NCBI GenBank assembly: GCA_018398765.1
Contig: JAHBMJ010001628.1
Span: 5,001-27,858 of the forward strand
Direction: 5' to 3'
Source: Chromera velia
Lineage: Eukaryota > Sar > Chromeraceae
DNA: 22,858 bases
Shown: one piece after another, positions 15,971-22,858 of the stretch
Layout: the number at the start of each line of letters is the position of its first letter
How positions within the stretch are numbered: the first letter of the stretch is position 1
The notes under the pieces: generated by a model
What the model was told of the DNA's origin: nothing
The model's database searches: none
What the model saw: only the letters and a program-made list of their open reading frames with translations
Translations under genes and position numbers: made by a program

Positions 15971-17599
15971 CTATGTCACTTTATTCCTCTCTTCTGCCCT
16001 GAGGCTTCTCAACACCTCTCTCACCCTGTCGGTCTGACGCTCTTTCTGAAACCGCTCCCAGTCCTCCACACTCCCTGGGAACATCCCAAACTGTATGTTC
16101 AGACGCGCACCCACCTCTCTTGCAACAGGACAGCGGGGCACGTGATCGTGTGCGTCCGACCCGCAGTTCTTCAAACAATAACCACAAAAACCGCAGTTGC
16201 AGCTCCTGCACGTCAACGCGGCACAATTAGTAAAGTCAAGAAATGCCGCACGACAGTGAGGGCACTTGAGAGTGAGGATGTCCTCTGTGATATCTCTCAC
16301 TCTCCTCTGCGCCCCGTCTTCCATCAGCGCTTTCCGCAGTTTCTCTCTGTACTCCTCCTCCATCTCCCTTCTGACCCTCTCCTCTGAAGCCTCCACACGC
16401 GCCCCCTCCCGGAGCGCATGGGTCTCTCTGTTCAAATGATAGGACAGAACGGGAGCGGTGAAGGGCTCTGATGGGCATCCGATATGGACGCAGGTGACTT
16501 GACAGTCTCCTGCCTTGAATCGTGCTCTGACGTCGCTGTACTCCTGGTCAATGCGGGTGAGTGCCTCGACGTGTCTGTTGAGGCATTCGGCACAAAGGAA
16601 GTGAGGGGAGGGGGCGGTGCAGGACACACCGCGGCTGCACAGGAGGACTTCATAACACGCGACGCACTGCGCTGTCTCTGCCATTTCGCGAGAGAAGAGA
16701 TGGGACTGAAGAGCCTCTGACGCTGACGGACGGACAGACGGATCGTCTGACCGCATTCGACCGAGCATCTCCTGAAACGCCTCTGCTCTCTCCGGCTCCC
16801 CTTCCAACACCCCCCCTCCTAAGAGCTCCTGAAGAACAACCCCTGCGGCAAATACGTCACCGGCGGGGGTCATCCGCCCCCCCCTTTTCACCTCCGGTGC
16901 CACATACCCAGACGTTGTGTGCAGACAGGTGGTGGCAGCGACGGGGAAAAGCAGGACGCTGTCGGGTGCTGCTGCTGCGGAATTGACGTCCTTCACCCCG
17001 TCCAAATCCCCCAACACTCCCCGACCTGCAGCAGTCAGAAAGATGTTATTTGGTTTCACGTTGCAGTGCACTTTTCCTCTCTGGTGGAGGAAGGCAAGGG
17101 CAGACAGGAGGTCCTCTGCCAACCGCAGACTCTCCCGGGAGTCCCTCCCCCCCTCTGCCGGACGGGCGTCCATCCAGGCAGCGAGGTCACCCCCCAGGTA
17201 TCTAGGCATCTGCAGAAAGCCGTAGGCTCCCTCCTGCCACACGGCAGTCACGTGCACGAGATGTGGGTGCAGCAAATCTTGCAACATCGCTGCCTGTCGG
17301 TAGAAGTACCGACTTCCTTCCGCTCTCCCGATCTCATACCTCTTCAACACCCACTGACCGCCCTGCAAATCTGAGCACGCAGTCACCCGTGCAAATCTGC
17401 CTGACTGAGGAGAGGGTTCGGATATCAGCGTCTCGTTGGTGAAGTCGCGGCTACAGATGCGCCCTTGCACCAATAGCCCCCTCTCTAACATAGAGGGCAC
17501 CTCAGTGCGGACCACCTTCTGGACATCGAGACGGACAAGGGGAAGGAAGGTGCCGCATTCCCACAAAAGCTCAAGGAAGTGGAGAAAGGCGAGAAACAA
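15971..17599 (-). CDS. Pseudokinase-RBR-type zinc-finger exon (3' end of the ankyrin gene)
   Basis: This 542-codon frame ends at the TAG at 15971-15973. The N-terminal lobe has QWVLKRYE (Lys 86, the usual ATP-anchoring Lys) but a poor glycine loop. The catalytic loop reads VHCNVKPNN (178-186), so the HRD catalytic Asp is Asn, and the DFG position reads D-L-D-G (198-201). GYVAPE (231-236) and GDVFAAGVVLQELL (247-260) complete the kinase fold. Cys/His clusters follow: C312, C315, C327, H333, C336, C339, C370, C375 (RING1-like), a charged helix (395-440), then C446, C449, C459, C464, C467, C472, C475 and C490 (RING2-like). C459 occupies the catalytic-Cys position of RBR ubiquitin ligases. The apparent start is a TTG after an in-frame stop at about 17650, so an acceptor or frame break lies upstream. 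Confidence 0.8.
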   Translation of the reverse strand: MFLAFLHFLELLWECGTFLPLVRLDVQKVVRTEVPSMLERGLLVQGRICSRDFTNETLISEPSPQSGRFARVTACSDLQGGQWVLKRYEIGRAEGSRYFYRQAAMLQDLLHPHLVHVTAVWQEGAYGFLQMPRYLGGDLAAWMDARPAEGGRDSRESLRLAEDLLSALAFLHQRGKVHCNVKPNNIFLTAAGRGVLGDLDGVKDVNSAAAAPDSVLLFPVAATTCLHTTSGYVAPEVKRGGRMTPAGDVFAAGVVLQELLGGGVLEGEPERAEAFQEMLGRMRSDDPSVRPSASEALQSHLFSREMAETAQCVACYEVLLCSRGVSCTAPSPHFLCAECLNRHVEALTRIDQEYSDVRARFKAGDCQVTCVHIGCPSEPFTAPVLSYHLNRETHALREGARVEASEERVRREMEEEYREKLRKALMEDGAQRRVRDITEDILTLKCPHCRAAFLDFTNCAALTCRSCNCGFCGYCLKNCGSDAHDHVPRCPVAREVGARLNIQFGMFPGSVEDWERFQKERQTDRVREVLRSLRAEERNKVT

Positions 17600-19973
17600 C
17601 AGACGTGCTCGCTCTCGGGCTATTGACGCAGGTAGATCTCTTCCCTTTTACCTCTCTCTGAGCATTTTCAACTCTTTCTCCAACCCCAATTCCTCTTCTT
17701 CGTCTTCTTCGTTTCGTGCAAGGGCGATTTTGAGTACAAATTTATTTTCTTTCTTCTGCTGCTATTTGTGCTCTTTCAAGAGCTCTGTCAGAGACGAGAG
17801 GGGACGGGCGAGCGGAAAATTGGCAGTTTCCCTTTCCTCCTGCAAAGAGACATCCTGATCAATCCGCCCTGCCTCCTTCTCTGCAGTCTCAATCAGACTG
17901 CTCAAACCAGCCACCTCACGGAGACGGTGCAACACCTCTAAACACTTTTTCACAATCTCCCTCAATACCCCTTACCCATCTGCCCCCCTGTTTGTACGTC
18001 ATCGAGACGCTGCATTTGCTCATGTAGTTCTGTCTTTGCCTTTTCTGCGCTTTCCAGATCTGCACAGAGTTTCTGTTCTGGGTACAACGAAAACTCGCCC
18101 AGCAAAGTCTCTGCAAATTTTTGTCTTGCTGTCTCTATCCTCGTGCCGGCTTCTTGCAGTGCAGCCTTCCTCTCCCTCACCCACTCATCTGCCAGACAGA
18201 GTGTCTCTTTGCATAGTTGTTTGAGTGAGAGGCCTGCGAAGGAGTCTGACTGCGATGGGGGAAGGGCATCCCCTCGGCTCATCTCTGTACAAGCCTTTTC
18301 AAGACGCTCTGCAAGCACTTCAACGGAAACGCGATCAACACTGGGACTGCTGTCACCTGTCCTCTCTGCCAAGGTACGCAGACTCTCAAGGCGGCATTCC
18401 CTAAACACAGGGATGCTCTGAGGGCCTCCTGGAGCTCGAGTCTTGCTGCGTCTCTTTTGATCGTCTCCTCTGCTACTATGGGGTAAGGAGCCTCTGCTAC
18501 AACCTCTTTGTCACGATGCGAGAGATACCGACTGTTTTTCTCCTCCACCCTCTCTCTGAGTGAACCCTGGAGAGCCCTGAAGGCGTCCGTATGGTTGAGT
18601 GCCTCCTTCAGGCCCTGCACTGCGGCCATCCCCTCACTCAAAAGAGAGAAGAGCATATGAACGTGGAGAGATGCTGGGGAAACAGAAGGGGTGGCGGCCG
18701 TGGCAGTGGCAACGACTGGGGGAGAAAGAGAGGCGGCTCCTAAGGGCGGACCCCCCGACATGTGCTCTTCCTTTTTGACGCCAATCAGTCGGAGGGTCCT
18801 GACCATCTCCCCCCACGCTTCAACAGGAAGACCCCAGAGACCATCATCATCCCTTTCAGTGAGACGAGGGACAGAAGAGGGGGAAGGGTCTAGAGAAGCA
18901 GGACGGCGGGCCTGAAGGAGACAAGCCCGGAAACAGGCAGCGGCATCTCTGAGAGACCATCGCTTTGCTGCGTCCTGAATCTCCCCTGCCCTCCGAAGGT
19001 ACTGAACGATCTCTGGATGCTTCGCAGCGTGGTCAACCGCTGACTTCCCTTTCTGCAAAGTCAGATATCATGAAGTCAGGGCTTATAAAAAAACCTGTCT
19101 GTTTTTCTCCAGTGTCAGCTTGACATTCCCATACGCATGAATGATTTTTTTCCATCCGCCAGGCCCTTTGTGGGGTGAATAGAACTAAGCGTCTGACGAT
19201 CAATACTGCACTTAAAACTTTCAGAATGGACGGTTTCGGAGTAGGACTTTCTTTTTTGGACTACTAAGTATAAGAGATCAAAGACCTTATCTTTTTTAAA
19301 ACTTGAAGATAGTACGTAACACTTATATAGAGAACCACAAAGCAGCAATCCACCAACACTAATCCAAGAAAGAAGACAGCGAGAGACTGTATTTAAAACA
19401 GAAAGAAGAGACACAACGGGAGTAGACTGACTTTGTCGACTGTTTTGACGTCCGCACCTACATCCAACAGCGCTGCTACTATCACGGGGTGTCCGCGAAT
19501 TGCTGCTATATGAAGGGTGCTCCTTCTTCTCTGCAGTTGACCATTGATTTGTTGAAATGGGATTTGTTGATTGCAAACGGGGCTGATGCATCACGTATTC
19601 AAACGAGTCAGAACTGTTCAACGCTTGCAGTTTAGTATCAGACCTCAATGTGCTTGCAGAAGTCTTACGGGCGTACGTTGCTTCAGACAAGAACCAAGCA
19701 GTGTCTAAATAAACCTCACTCACACTGCAGATAGAAGAAGTGACAGTGTTCACACGCCCCATGAAACATCCGAACAACAAGAGAGCCAGCCTCTGAAGCC
19801 CCGTGCCCAGAAAGAAAAACACAGAGAGAAGACCAGCAATAAAGAAAAAGCATGAGTGTGCTCATCTGGTTTTGGGCATTCACATCTGCCCCCGCCTCCA
19901 CCAGCAGCTTGATGATTTCAGGCGCCTTTTTTTCCCTATTTTTCGCAGCGCTGTGGAGGGCAGACCCCCCGCC
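15971..19973 (-). CDS. Ankyrin-helical-pseudokinase-RBR-like multi-exon gene (possibly damaged)
   Basis: Read on the minus strand: ankyrin exon 19866-19973, ankyrin exon 19432-19530, exon from 19052 with a further ankyrin unit and helical sequence (to about 18430), helical/coiled-coil frames (about 18408-17962 and 17965-17762), and the pseudokinase-zinc-finger exon (17599-15971). The last two ankyrin exons join cleanly in phase 0. The frames between about 18430 and 17600 do not connect without extra introns or frameshifts: a GATGG|GTAAGG donor at about 17969 is the only good splice site I found there. By analogy with kinase- and RBR-containing proteins a role in ubiquitin signalling is plausible, but this is inference. 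The gene runs toward the plus-strand ALKBH8-like gene. Confidence 0.6.
15980..15985 (-). terminator. AATAAA overlapping the end of the coding sequence
   Basis: On the minus strand AATAAA falls within the last codons (N-K) before the TAG stop. It could act as a poly(A) signal for the ankyrin-pseudokinase gene; if so the 3' UTR would be minimal. Confidence 0.3.
17640..18408 (-). other. Helical/coiled-coil segment with unresolved frames
   Basis: Three open stretches in different frames encode helix-rich sequence: LESLRTLAERTG...VLAERLEKACTEM...RIETARQKFAETLL (18408-17962), EIVKKCLEVLHRLREVAGL (17965-17762), and EEDEEEELGLEKELKMLRER (about 17740-17650). The similar character of all three suggests one protein region. 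The junctions need a frame change near 18400, another near 17966 and a bridge over the stop at about 17650. Intervals between frames are too short for the 300-500 bp introns seen elsewhere in the window, so indels, tiny introns or pseudogene decay are all open. Confidence 0.45.
18430..19052 (-). other. Exon with terminal ankyrin unit and helical region
   Basis: After a TTTGCAG acceptor the exon begins in phase 0 with KGKSAVDHAAKHPEIVQYLR, the helix pair of an ankyrin repeat. DAAACFRACLLQAR and a Ser/Pro/Ala-rich loop follow, then long helices (LSEGMAAVQGLKEALNHTDAF, EETIKRDAARLELQEALRA). The frame should leave this exon near 18430, since beyond it the neighbouring frame (18408 onward) carries the better helical sequence. 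The exact donor is not resolved. Confidence 0.6.
19432..19530 (-). other. Ankyrin-repeat exon, exactly 33 codons
   Basis: The exon encodes STLHIAAIRGHPVIVAALLD followed by VGADVKTVDK, a textbook ankyrin unit. It is bounded by a CTGCAG acceptor and an AAA|GTCAGT donor, is 99 bp long and is phase 0 at both ends, so the exon equals one repeat. It joins in frame to the next exon at 19052. Confidence 0.8.
19866..19973 (-). other. Ankyrin-repeat exon with an abnormal donor
   Basis: After a CATCCGCAG acceptor the exon encodes SALHSAAKN...APEIIKLLVEAGADVNAQNQ, a clear ankyrin unit (36 codons to the Gln). Ankyrin spacing predicts the donor right after CAG, but the next bases are ATGAGC and not GTGAGC. 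The only change from a perfect site is A for G at +1. A GT inside the codons for D-V (GAT|GTGAAT) is possible but would shorten the repeat. Confidence 0.7.
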
Positions 19974-20239
19974 CTGCGGATGAAAGCGAACAAAAAAAAA
20001 GTGAACAAGGATCTCTTTCCCTGTCGAGACCGGAAAGCCAAAGAGGATGATGACAACGAGAGAAAACTTACACGCATTTCCAACGCTGAACTTGTTGGCA
20101 CGAAAGACAACACTAACACAAGGGACAGAAGCACGCCATTTGCCTCGGCCGCATATGATGAAAGAAAGGGCAACCAAAAAGAAATTGAAGGACACAGCAA
20201 AAATGATATAATGAGACCTACCGGACTTTAACATCATTT

Positions 20240-20587
20240 CAGACTTTGAAATATAGGAATAACATAGGGTGTTCTATTGTATTTAATCGTTGTTTATAAG
20301 CTTTTAAATTTAATAAGCATTCTTTAAAACCTGATTCTTTTAAAACAAAAGATAAAACAAAGAATTGAACCTAGTTGTATCAATGTTAGATCATACCTAT
20401 ATTTTAGTAACCATAATAGTAGCTGCATAATTGGCATATCTATGCATGCATGATGCAATAAATGCGATCGAAAAGTAGATAATCACCCCTGAAACTATTT
20501 AGTTTTAATTGACCCTACCTAACCAGGTCTGGCGACTGGATTTGCTCCCCCACTCCCCCAAGAAGGACCAATTAATAAATGACCTAC
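20240..20587. other. AT-rich stretch without a supported gene
   Basis: It is mainly AT-rich with oligo-A/T runs and no domain-bearing frame. It is probably an intron of the minus-strand ankyrin gene if the candidate exon at 20588-20832 is real; otherwise intergenic. Confidence 0.4.
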
Positions 20588-20832
20588 CTAGGTCCTTTCG
20601 GGCAAAACCGTTCCCCACTCCCCTGGAGGTGGAGGTGAGAGGCAGCCCCAAAGCGACAAAATCTGCAGTTGGTTCTTGTGGGGGCGGCGACCCGCGGCGA
20701 TTCATAGGTGCTGATGTGCTAGTGCTCCTCTTAATGCTCCCAAAGATGCTTTTCAGTGTTGTAGGTGCAGTTAACGCGCACAGAAAGGCAAACAAGCTAG
20801 CCAGATCTGACAGATTGAGCCTCTCCAATGAC
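20588..20832 (-). other. Candidate upstream exon of the ankyrin gene
   Basis: An open minus-strand stretch lies between a TTTTGTGCAG acceptor and a CTAG|GTAGGT donor. It encodes an amphipathic head (SLERLNLSDLASLFAFLCAL) followed by a Ser/Thr/Pro/Arg-rich tail. It begins in phase 2 and ends in phase 1, which does not match the phase-0 start of the ankyrin exon at 19973. A further exon, or a mistaken boundary, is therefore required. There is no domain match; the call rests on splice signals and amino-acid composition. Confidence 0.3.
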
Positions 20833-21765
20833 CTGCACAAAAAGAAACTTTATGCACACGAATTGTTTTGAGATAAAAGCCCCCCCAAAGCCACTTACTG
20901 ATGACACTGTGTTGTTGCATTGCCCACAAACGTCCCACAAGGCGAACTGAGTAGCCAAAAATGGCAAGCCGCAAATGGTGAGGCAGCACAAGTGGTATGT
21001 AGCATTATGTCGGACTCTTTTGATCTTTAAATCGTTCATGCACAATAGATGACCTCAGAGGGGCCTAGCAGCTGTTTTGGGTAAAGAGATTGTTGAGAAA
21101 AGAAGATACACAGTTGTTTATCTGTATAAAAGACGCTCATAAGGCAAACCTACCACCAGATGGTCTCTCGGATCAATGTGCATGAGGTAGGACAAGCAGA
21201 CTGAACGCCGGTTTGAACATTATATAATTAAAAGCCACAATGAGCGAATCTTGCCCTCTACTACGCAGCAATCGCACTGTCGAGAGGTTGTCTATGACTT
21301 TGAGCTCTTTTTATGTAGAGCCGTTTTCGATCTGCTCTCAGATTGTAGTTCGGTCTGATGCAAATGTCAGACAAAAGCAGCATGAAGCAGCAAGGTCAGA
21401 CATTTTGAGTACGTTCGCACGCGCGCTAATTATTTTTGCTTGACTTGGGGGGCACTTTTGTTGCGTGCCCCTCAAGCAATCATCGAAGTGCGTGCGAAAG
21501 TGCATGCATGCATTTAATACGCGCGCGTCTGACCTTCAAGTTGTTGTCTTAGTTCTGACTTGCTTTTTGGAATTGCTATTGAAGCAAGCTTGTATCTAAA
21601 AGCATTCCAACAACATAGAGACAAGCCGGCGTGACCTCTAGTCATGTATATTGTCTTATCGCCTCTCCGGGCGTGTATTGGTCCAGCATAGATATATAGA
21701 TGCACCTGATCTATACAGATTGATCCACCAGTTCCGGAAGCATCCAGCTGCATAAAGATCTTTGC
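20833..21765. other. Intergenic stretch, no supported gene
   Basis: Short open frames on both strands have no recognisable domain. It contains a hairpin (21436-21479) and a TGCATGCATGCA / CGCGCGCG palindromic patch (about 21501-21528). It is probably the divergent spacer between the minus-strand ankyrin gene and the plus-strand gene at the right edge, so promoters may lie here, but I see no motif I can defend. Confidence 0.4.
21436..21479. repeat. Imperfect inverted repeat (hairpin)
   Basis: TTGCTTGA, a 5-base bulge and GGGGCAC pair with GTGCCCC and TCAAGCAA across the 9-base loop TTTTGTTGC. All 15 paired positions match. It could be a cruciform, an RNA hairpin or the remnant of paired transposon ends. 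No gene overlaps it convincingly. Confidence 0.7.
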
Positions 21766-22326
21766 ATGTGCCAATCAATTGACCTCTGGCCGCCTCTGGC
21801 CTATTCGCATCTGTACAGACTGCGCTACCCCTCATTTGTCTCTGCCGGCTTGTGTCTGGCCATCGTTTTGACTCTAAACGACTTTTTCATTGTCCGTGTT
21901 TCTCGCCGCTGTTTGAGTCGGTTCAAGTACACACGTACAGCTTGGTGCGGAGAGACGATGGCCTTGCTTTCGAGAGAGTGGGAGGGCTCCCTCCCGTTCT
22001 TAACCCGTGTGACAGTCTGGCTGAAGAGAGATCTGGGAGAGGGAGGCTTTGAGCAGCTAGTAAAACTTCTAAACGAAATGACGAAGGGGTATGCTGAGGC
22101 AGCGCGGTTTCATCGGGAGGTTCTCCTGCCAAAATTGAAAGACTACTTCGAGAAAAACAAAGCCTCTGCGTACGTACTCAATACTGCCACCAAGCTGGCG
22201 GCGTCTTCAGAGTCTACGATGATTGCACCTCTTTTCCTCTTTGAGCTGCCGTCCCGACTGAATCTTTCCCTGATGGTCAAGAATGTACTAGAAATTACGG
22301 AGAAGAGTTCTCTGTTCCTCAAGTAG
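21766..22326 (+). CDS. Unrecognised helical protein, 5' exon region of the right-edge gene
   Basis: An open frame that becomes convincing from the ATG at 21958: MALLSREWEGSLPFLTRVTV, then WLKRDLGEGGFEQLVKLLNE, then AARFHREVLLPKLKDYFEKN. It is strongly helical and slightly reminiscent of the N-terminal helix of F-BAR/FCH domains, but not enough to assign. The frame stops at 22324, while a different frame from about 22240 onward leads into the next exon (GEEFSVPQVAILYSNDTAGR), so an intron or frame change lies between about 22050 and 22250. The upstream part (21766-21957) may be non-coding. Confidence 0.4.
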   Translation: MCQSIDLWPPLAYSHLYRLRYPSFVSAGLCLAIVLTLNDFFIVRVSRRCLSRFKYTRTAWCGETMALLSREWEGSLPFLTRVTVWLKRDLGEGGFEQLVKLLNEMTKGYAEAARFHREVLLPKLKDYFEKNKASAYVLNTATKLAASSESTMIAPLFLFELPSRLNLSLMVKNVLEITEKSSLFLK

Positions 22327-22409
22327 CTATCCTCTATAGCAACGACACCGCCGGCCGTGACTTCACCCTGTCTGCTATCGAAAAGCAGACCCTAATTCTA
22401 GTTCTTCAG
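22244..22409 (+). other. Candidate exon of the right-edge gene
   Basis: A possible acceptor (CTCTTTTCCTCTTTGAG) near 22243 opens a frame reading PTESFPDGQE...VPQVAILYSNDTAGRDF...LILVLQ, which ends in phase 0 at CAG|GTACGT. It joins in frame to the exon at 22475 across a 65-bp intron (22410-22474). The 3' boundary is good; the 5' boundary is tentative. Confidence 0.5.
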
Positions 22410-22474
22410 GTACGTTTAGATCCTCATCAGCTAGGCAGACATCCATGTGCGTGCATTTCGTTCTCCTTTTTCAG

Positions 22475-22793
22475 GCGATGGATATGTTGTCTGGCGTCTG
22501 CCATCTCTACAACTTGCTTGTACACGGTTTATCTCTGTTTCGAGTAAAAAAGCATTGCATTGTCAAGTGGTGCCTTTTTGAGCTGCCTCTTTGGTTCTTT
22601 AATATCCAGGGGTCTACCTCCGAACTCTTTGATGCCTGGTTGCAGATTTTCGCATACTGTCATCTCAGGGATGCGGACTCGGGAGGCGACTGTATGTTCC
22701 CTCAGCTCTTCAAGCTGATGACTACAAGGGGGCTCGAAGTGATGCTGATGAGGAGGCTGTCCCAGCCCTGGCATACTGGAGCTGTGTCCTTTG
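22475..22793 (+). other. Exon of the unrecognised right-edge gene
   Basis: After a TTTTTCAG acceptor a fully open 319-bp exon encodes AMDMLSGVCHLYNLLVHGLS, then SELFDAWLQIFAYCHLRDAD, then LFKLMTTRGLEVMLMRRLSQ, ending at TTTG|GTAAGT, a perfect donor. The sequence is helical and hydrophobic without clear membrane segments. I do not recognise the family. The gene continues past the window; the last 65 bases are G-rich intron. Confidence 0.6.
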
Positions 22794-22858
22794 GTAAGTC
22801 GATGCCTTTGCCCTCGATATGTGATTATGCAGGGGGGGCGGGGTGGGGTGGGGTAGGG

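Noticed and set aside
19716-20237. 173-codon frame with several hydrophobic stretches, read as a membrane protein fused to ankyrin
   Set aside because: Only 19866-19973 looks like coding sequence; the hydrophobic part precedes a good acceptor and is most likely intron.

Overview
The window looks like nuclear DNA of an intron-rich protist. Introns are mostly 200-600 bp, usually end in TGCAG, and often carry simple-sequence runs. The DNA also holds non-LTR retrotransposon debris, one GC-AG intron, and an ankyrin / kinase-like / RBR-type zinc-finger fusion gene. These traits fit an alveolate, for example a chromerid alga such as Chromera velia. That placement is inference only; no marker gene here fixes the taxon. 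I saw no bacterial operon, tRNA, rRNA or CRISPR array.

Left arm (1-6030, minus strand): nested retrotransposon material. A 5'-truncated LINE (about 45-3285) has a nearly intact reverse-transcriptase frame (194-2701). A short upstream frame (2671-3285) holds the end of an apparent endonuclease. Its head abuts an older, frame-broken reverse-transcriptase element (about 3286-6030), so the younger LINE probably inserted into the older one.

Centre (6031-14986, plus strand): a spacer with three 60-bp tandem repeats leads into a 15-exon gene (7357-14958, first exon or exons unresolved). I reconstructed the exons from splice signals, and every junction is phase-consistent. The product matches ALKBH8: RRM, then an AlkB-type 2-oxoglutarate dioxygenase domain, a low-complexity linker, and a Trm9-type tRNA wobble-uridine methyltransferase. 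The methyltransferase keeps all its motifs. The AlkB domain has lost all three iron ligands (HxD...H reads NVE...V) and the usual N-x-Y co-substrate motif. This is the most interesting observation in the window: an apparent dead dioxygenase fused to an apparently live tRNA methyltransferase.

Convergent spacer (14959-15970): two poly(A) signals, then a 579-bp element with 30-bp terminal inverted repeats (29/30 match), AT-rich arms and a CpG-rich core. It is a MITE-like non-autonomous transposon.

Right arm, minus strand (15971-about 20832): ankyrin-repeat exons, a helical middle section, then a pseudokinase (HRD to HCN, DFG to DLD) fused to a RING1-like / RING2-like zinc-finger pair. One ankyrin exon lacks a normal GT donor and the middle section changes frame, so this gene may be decaying or use unusual splicing.

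Right edge (about 21766-22858, plus strand): the 5' part of an unrecognised intron-containing gene that runs off the window.
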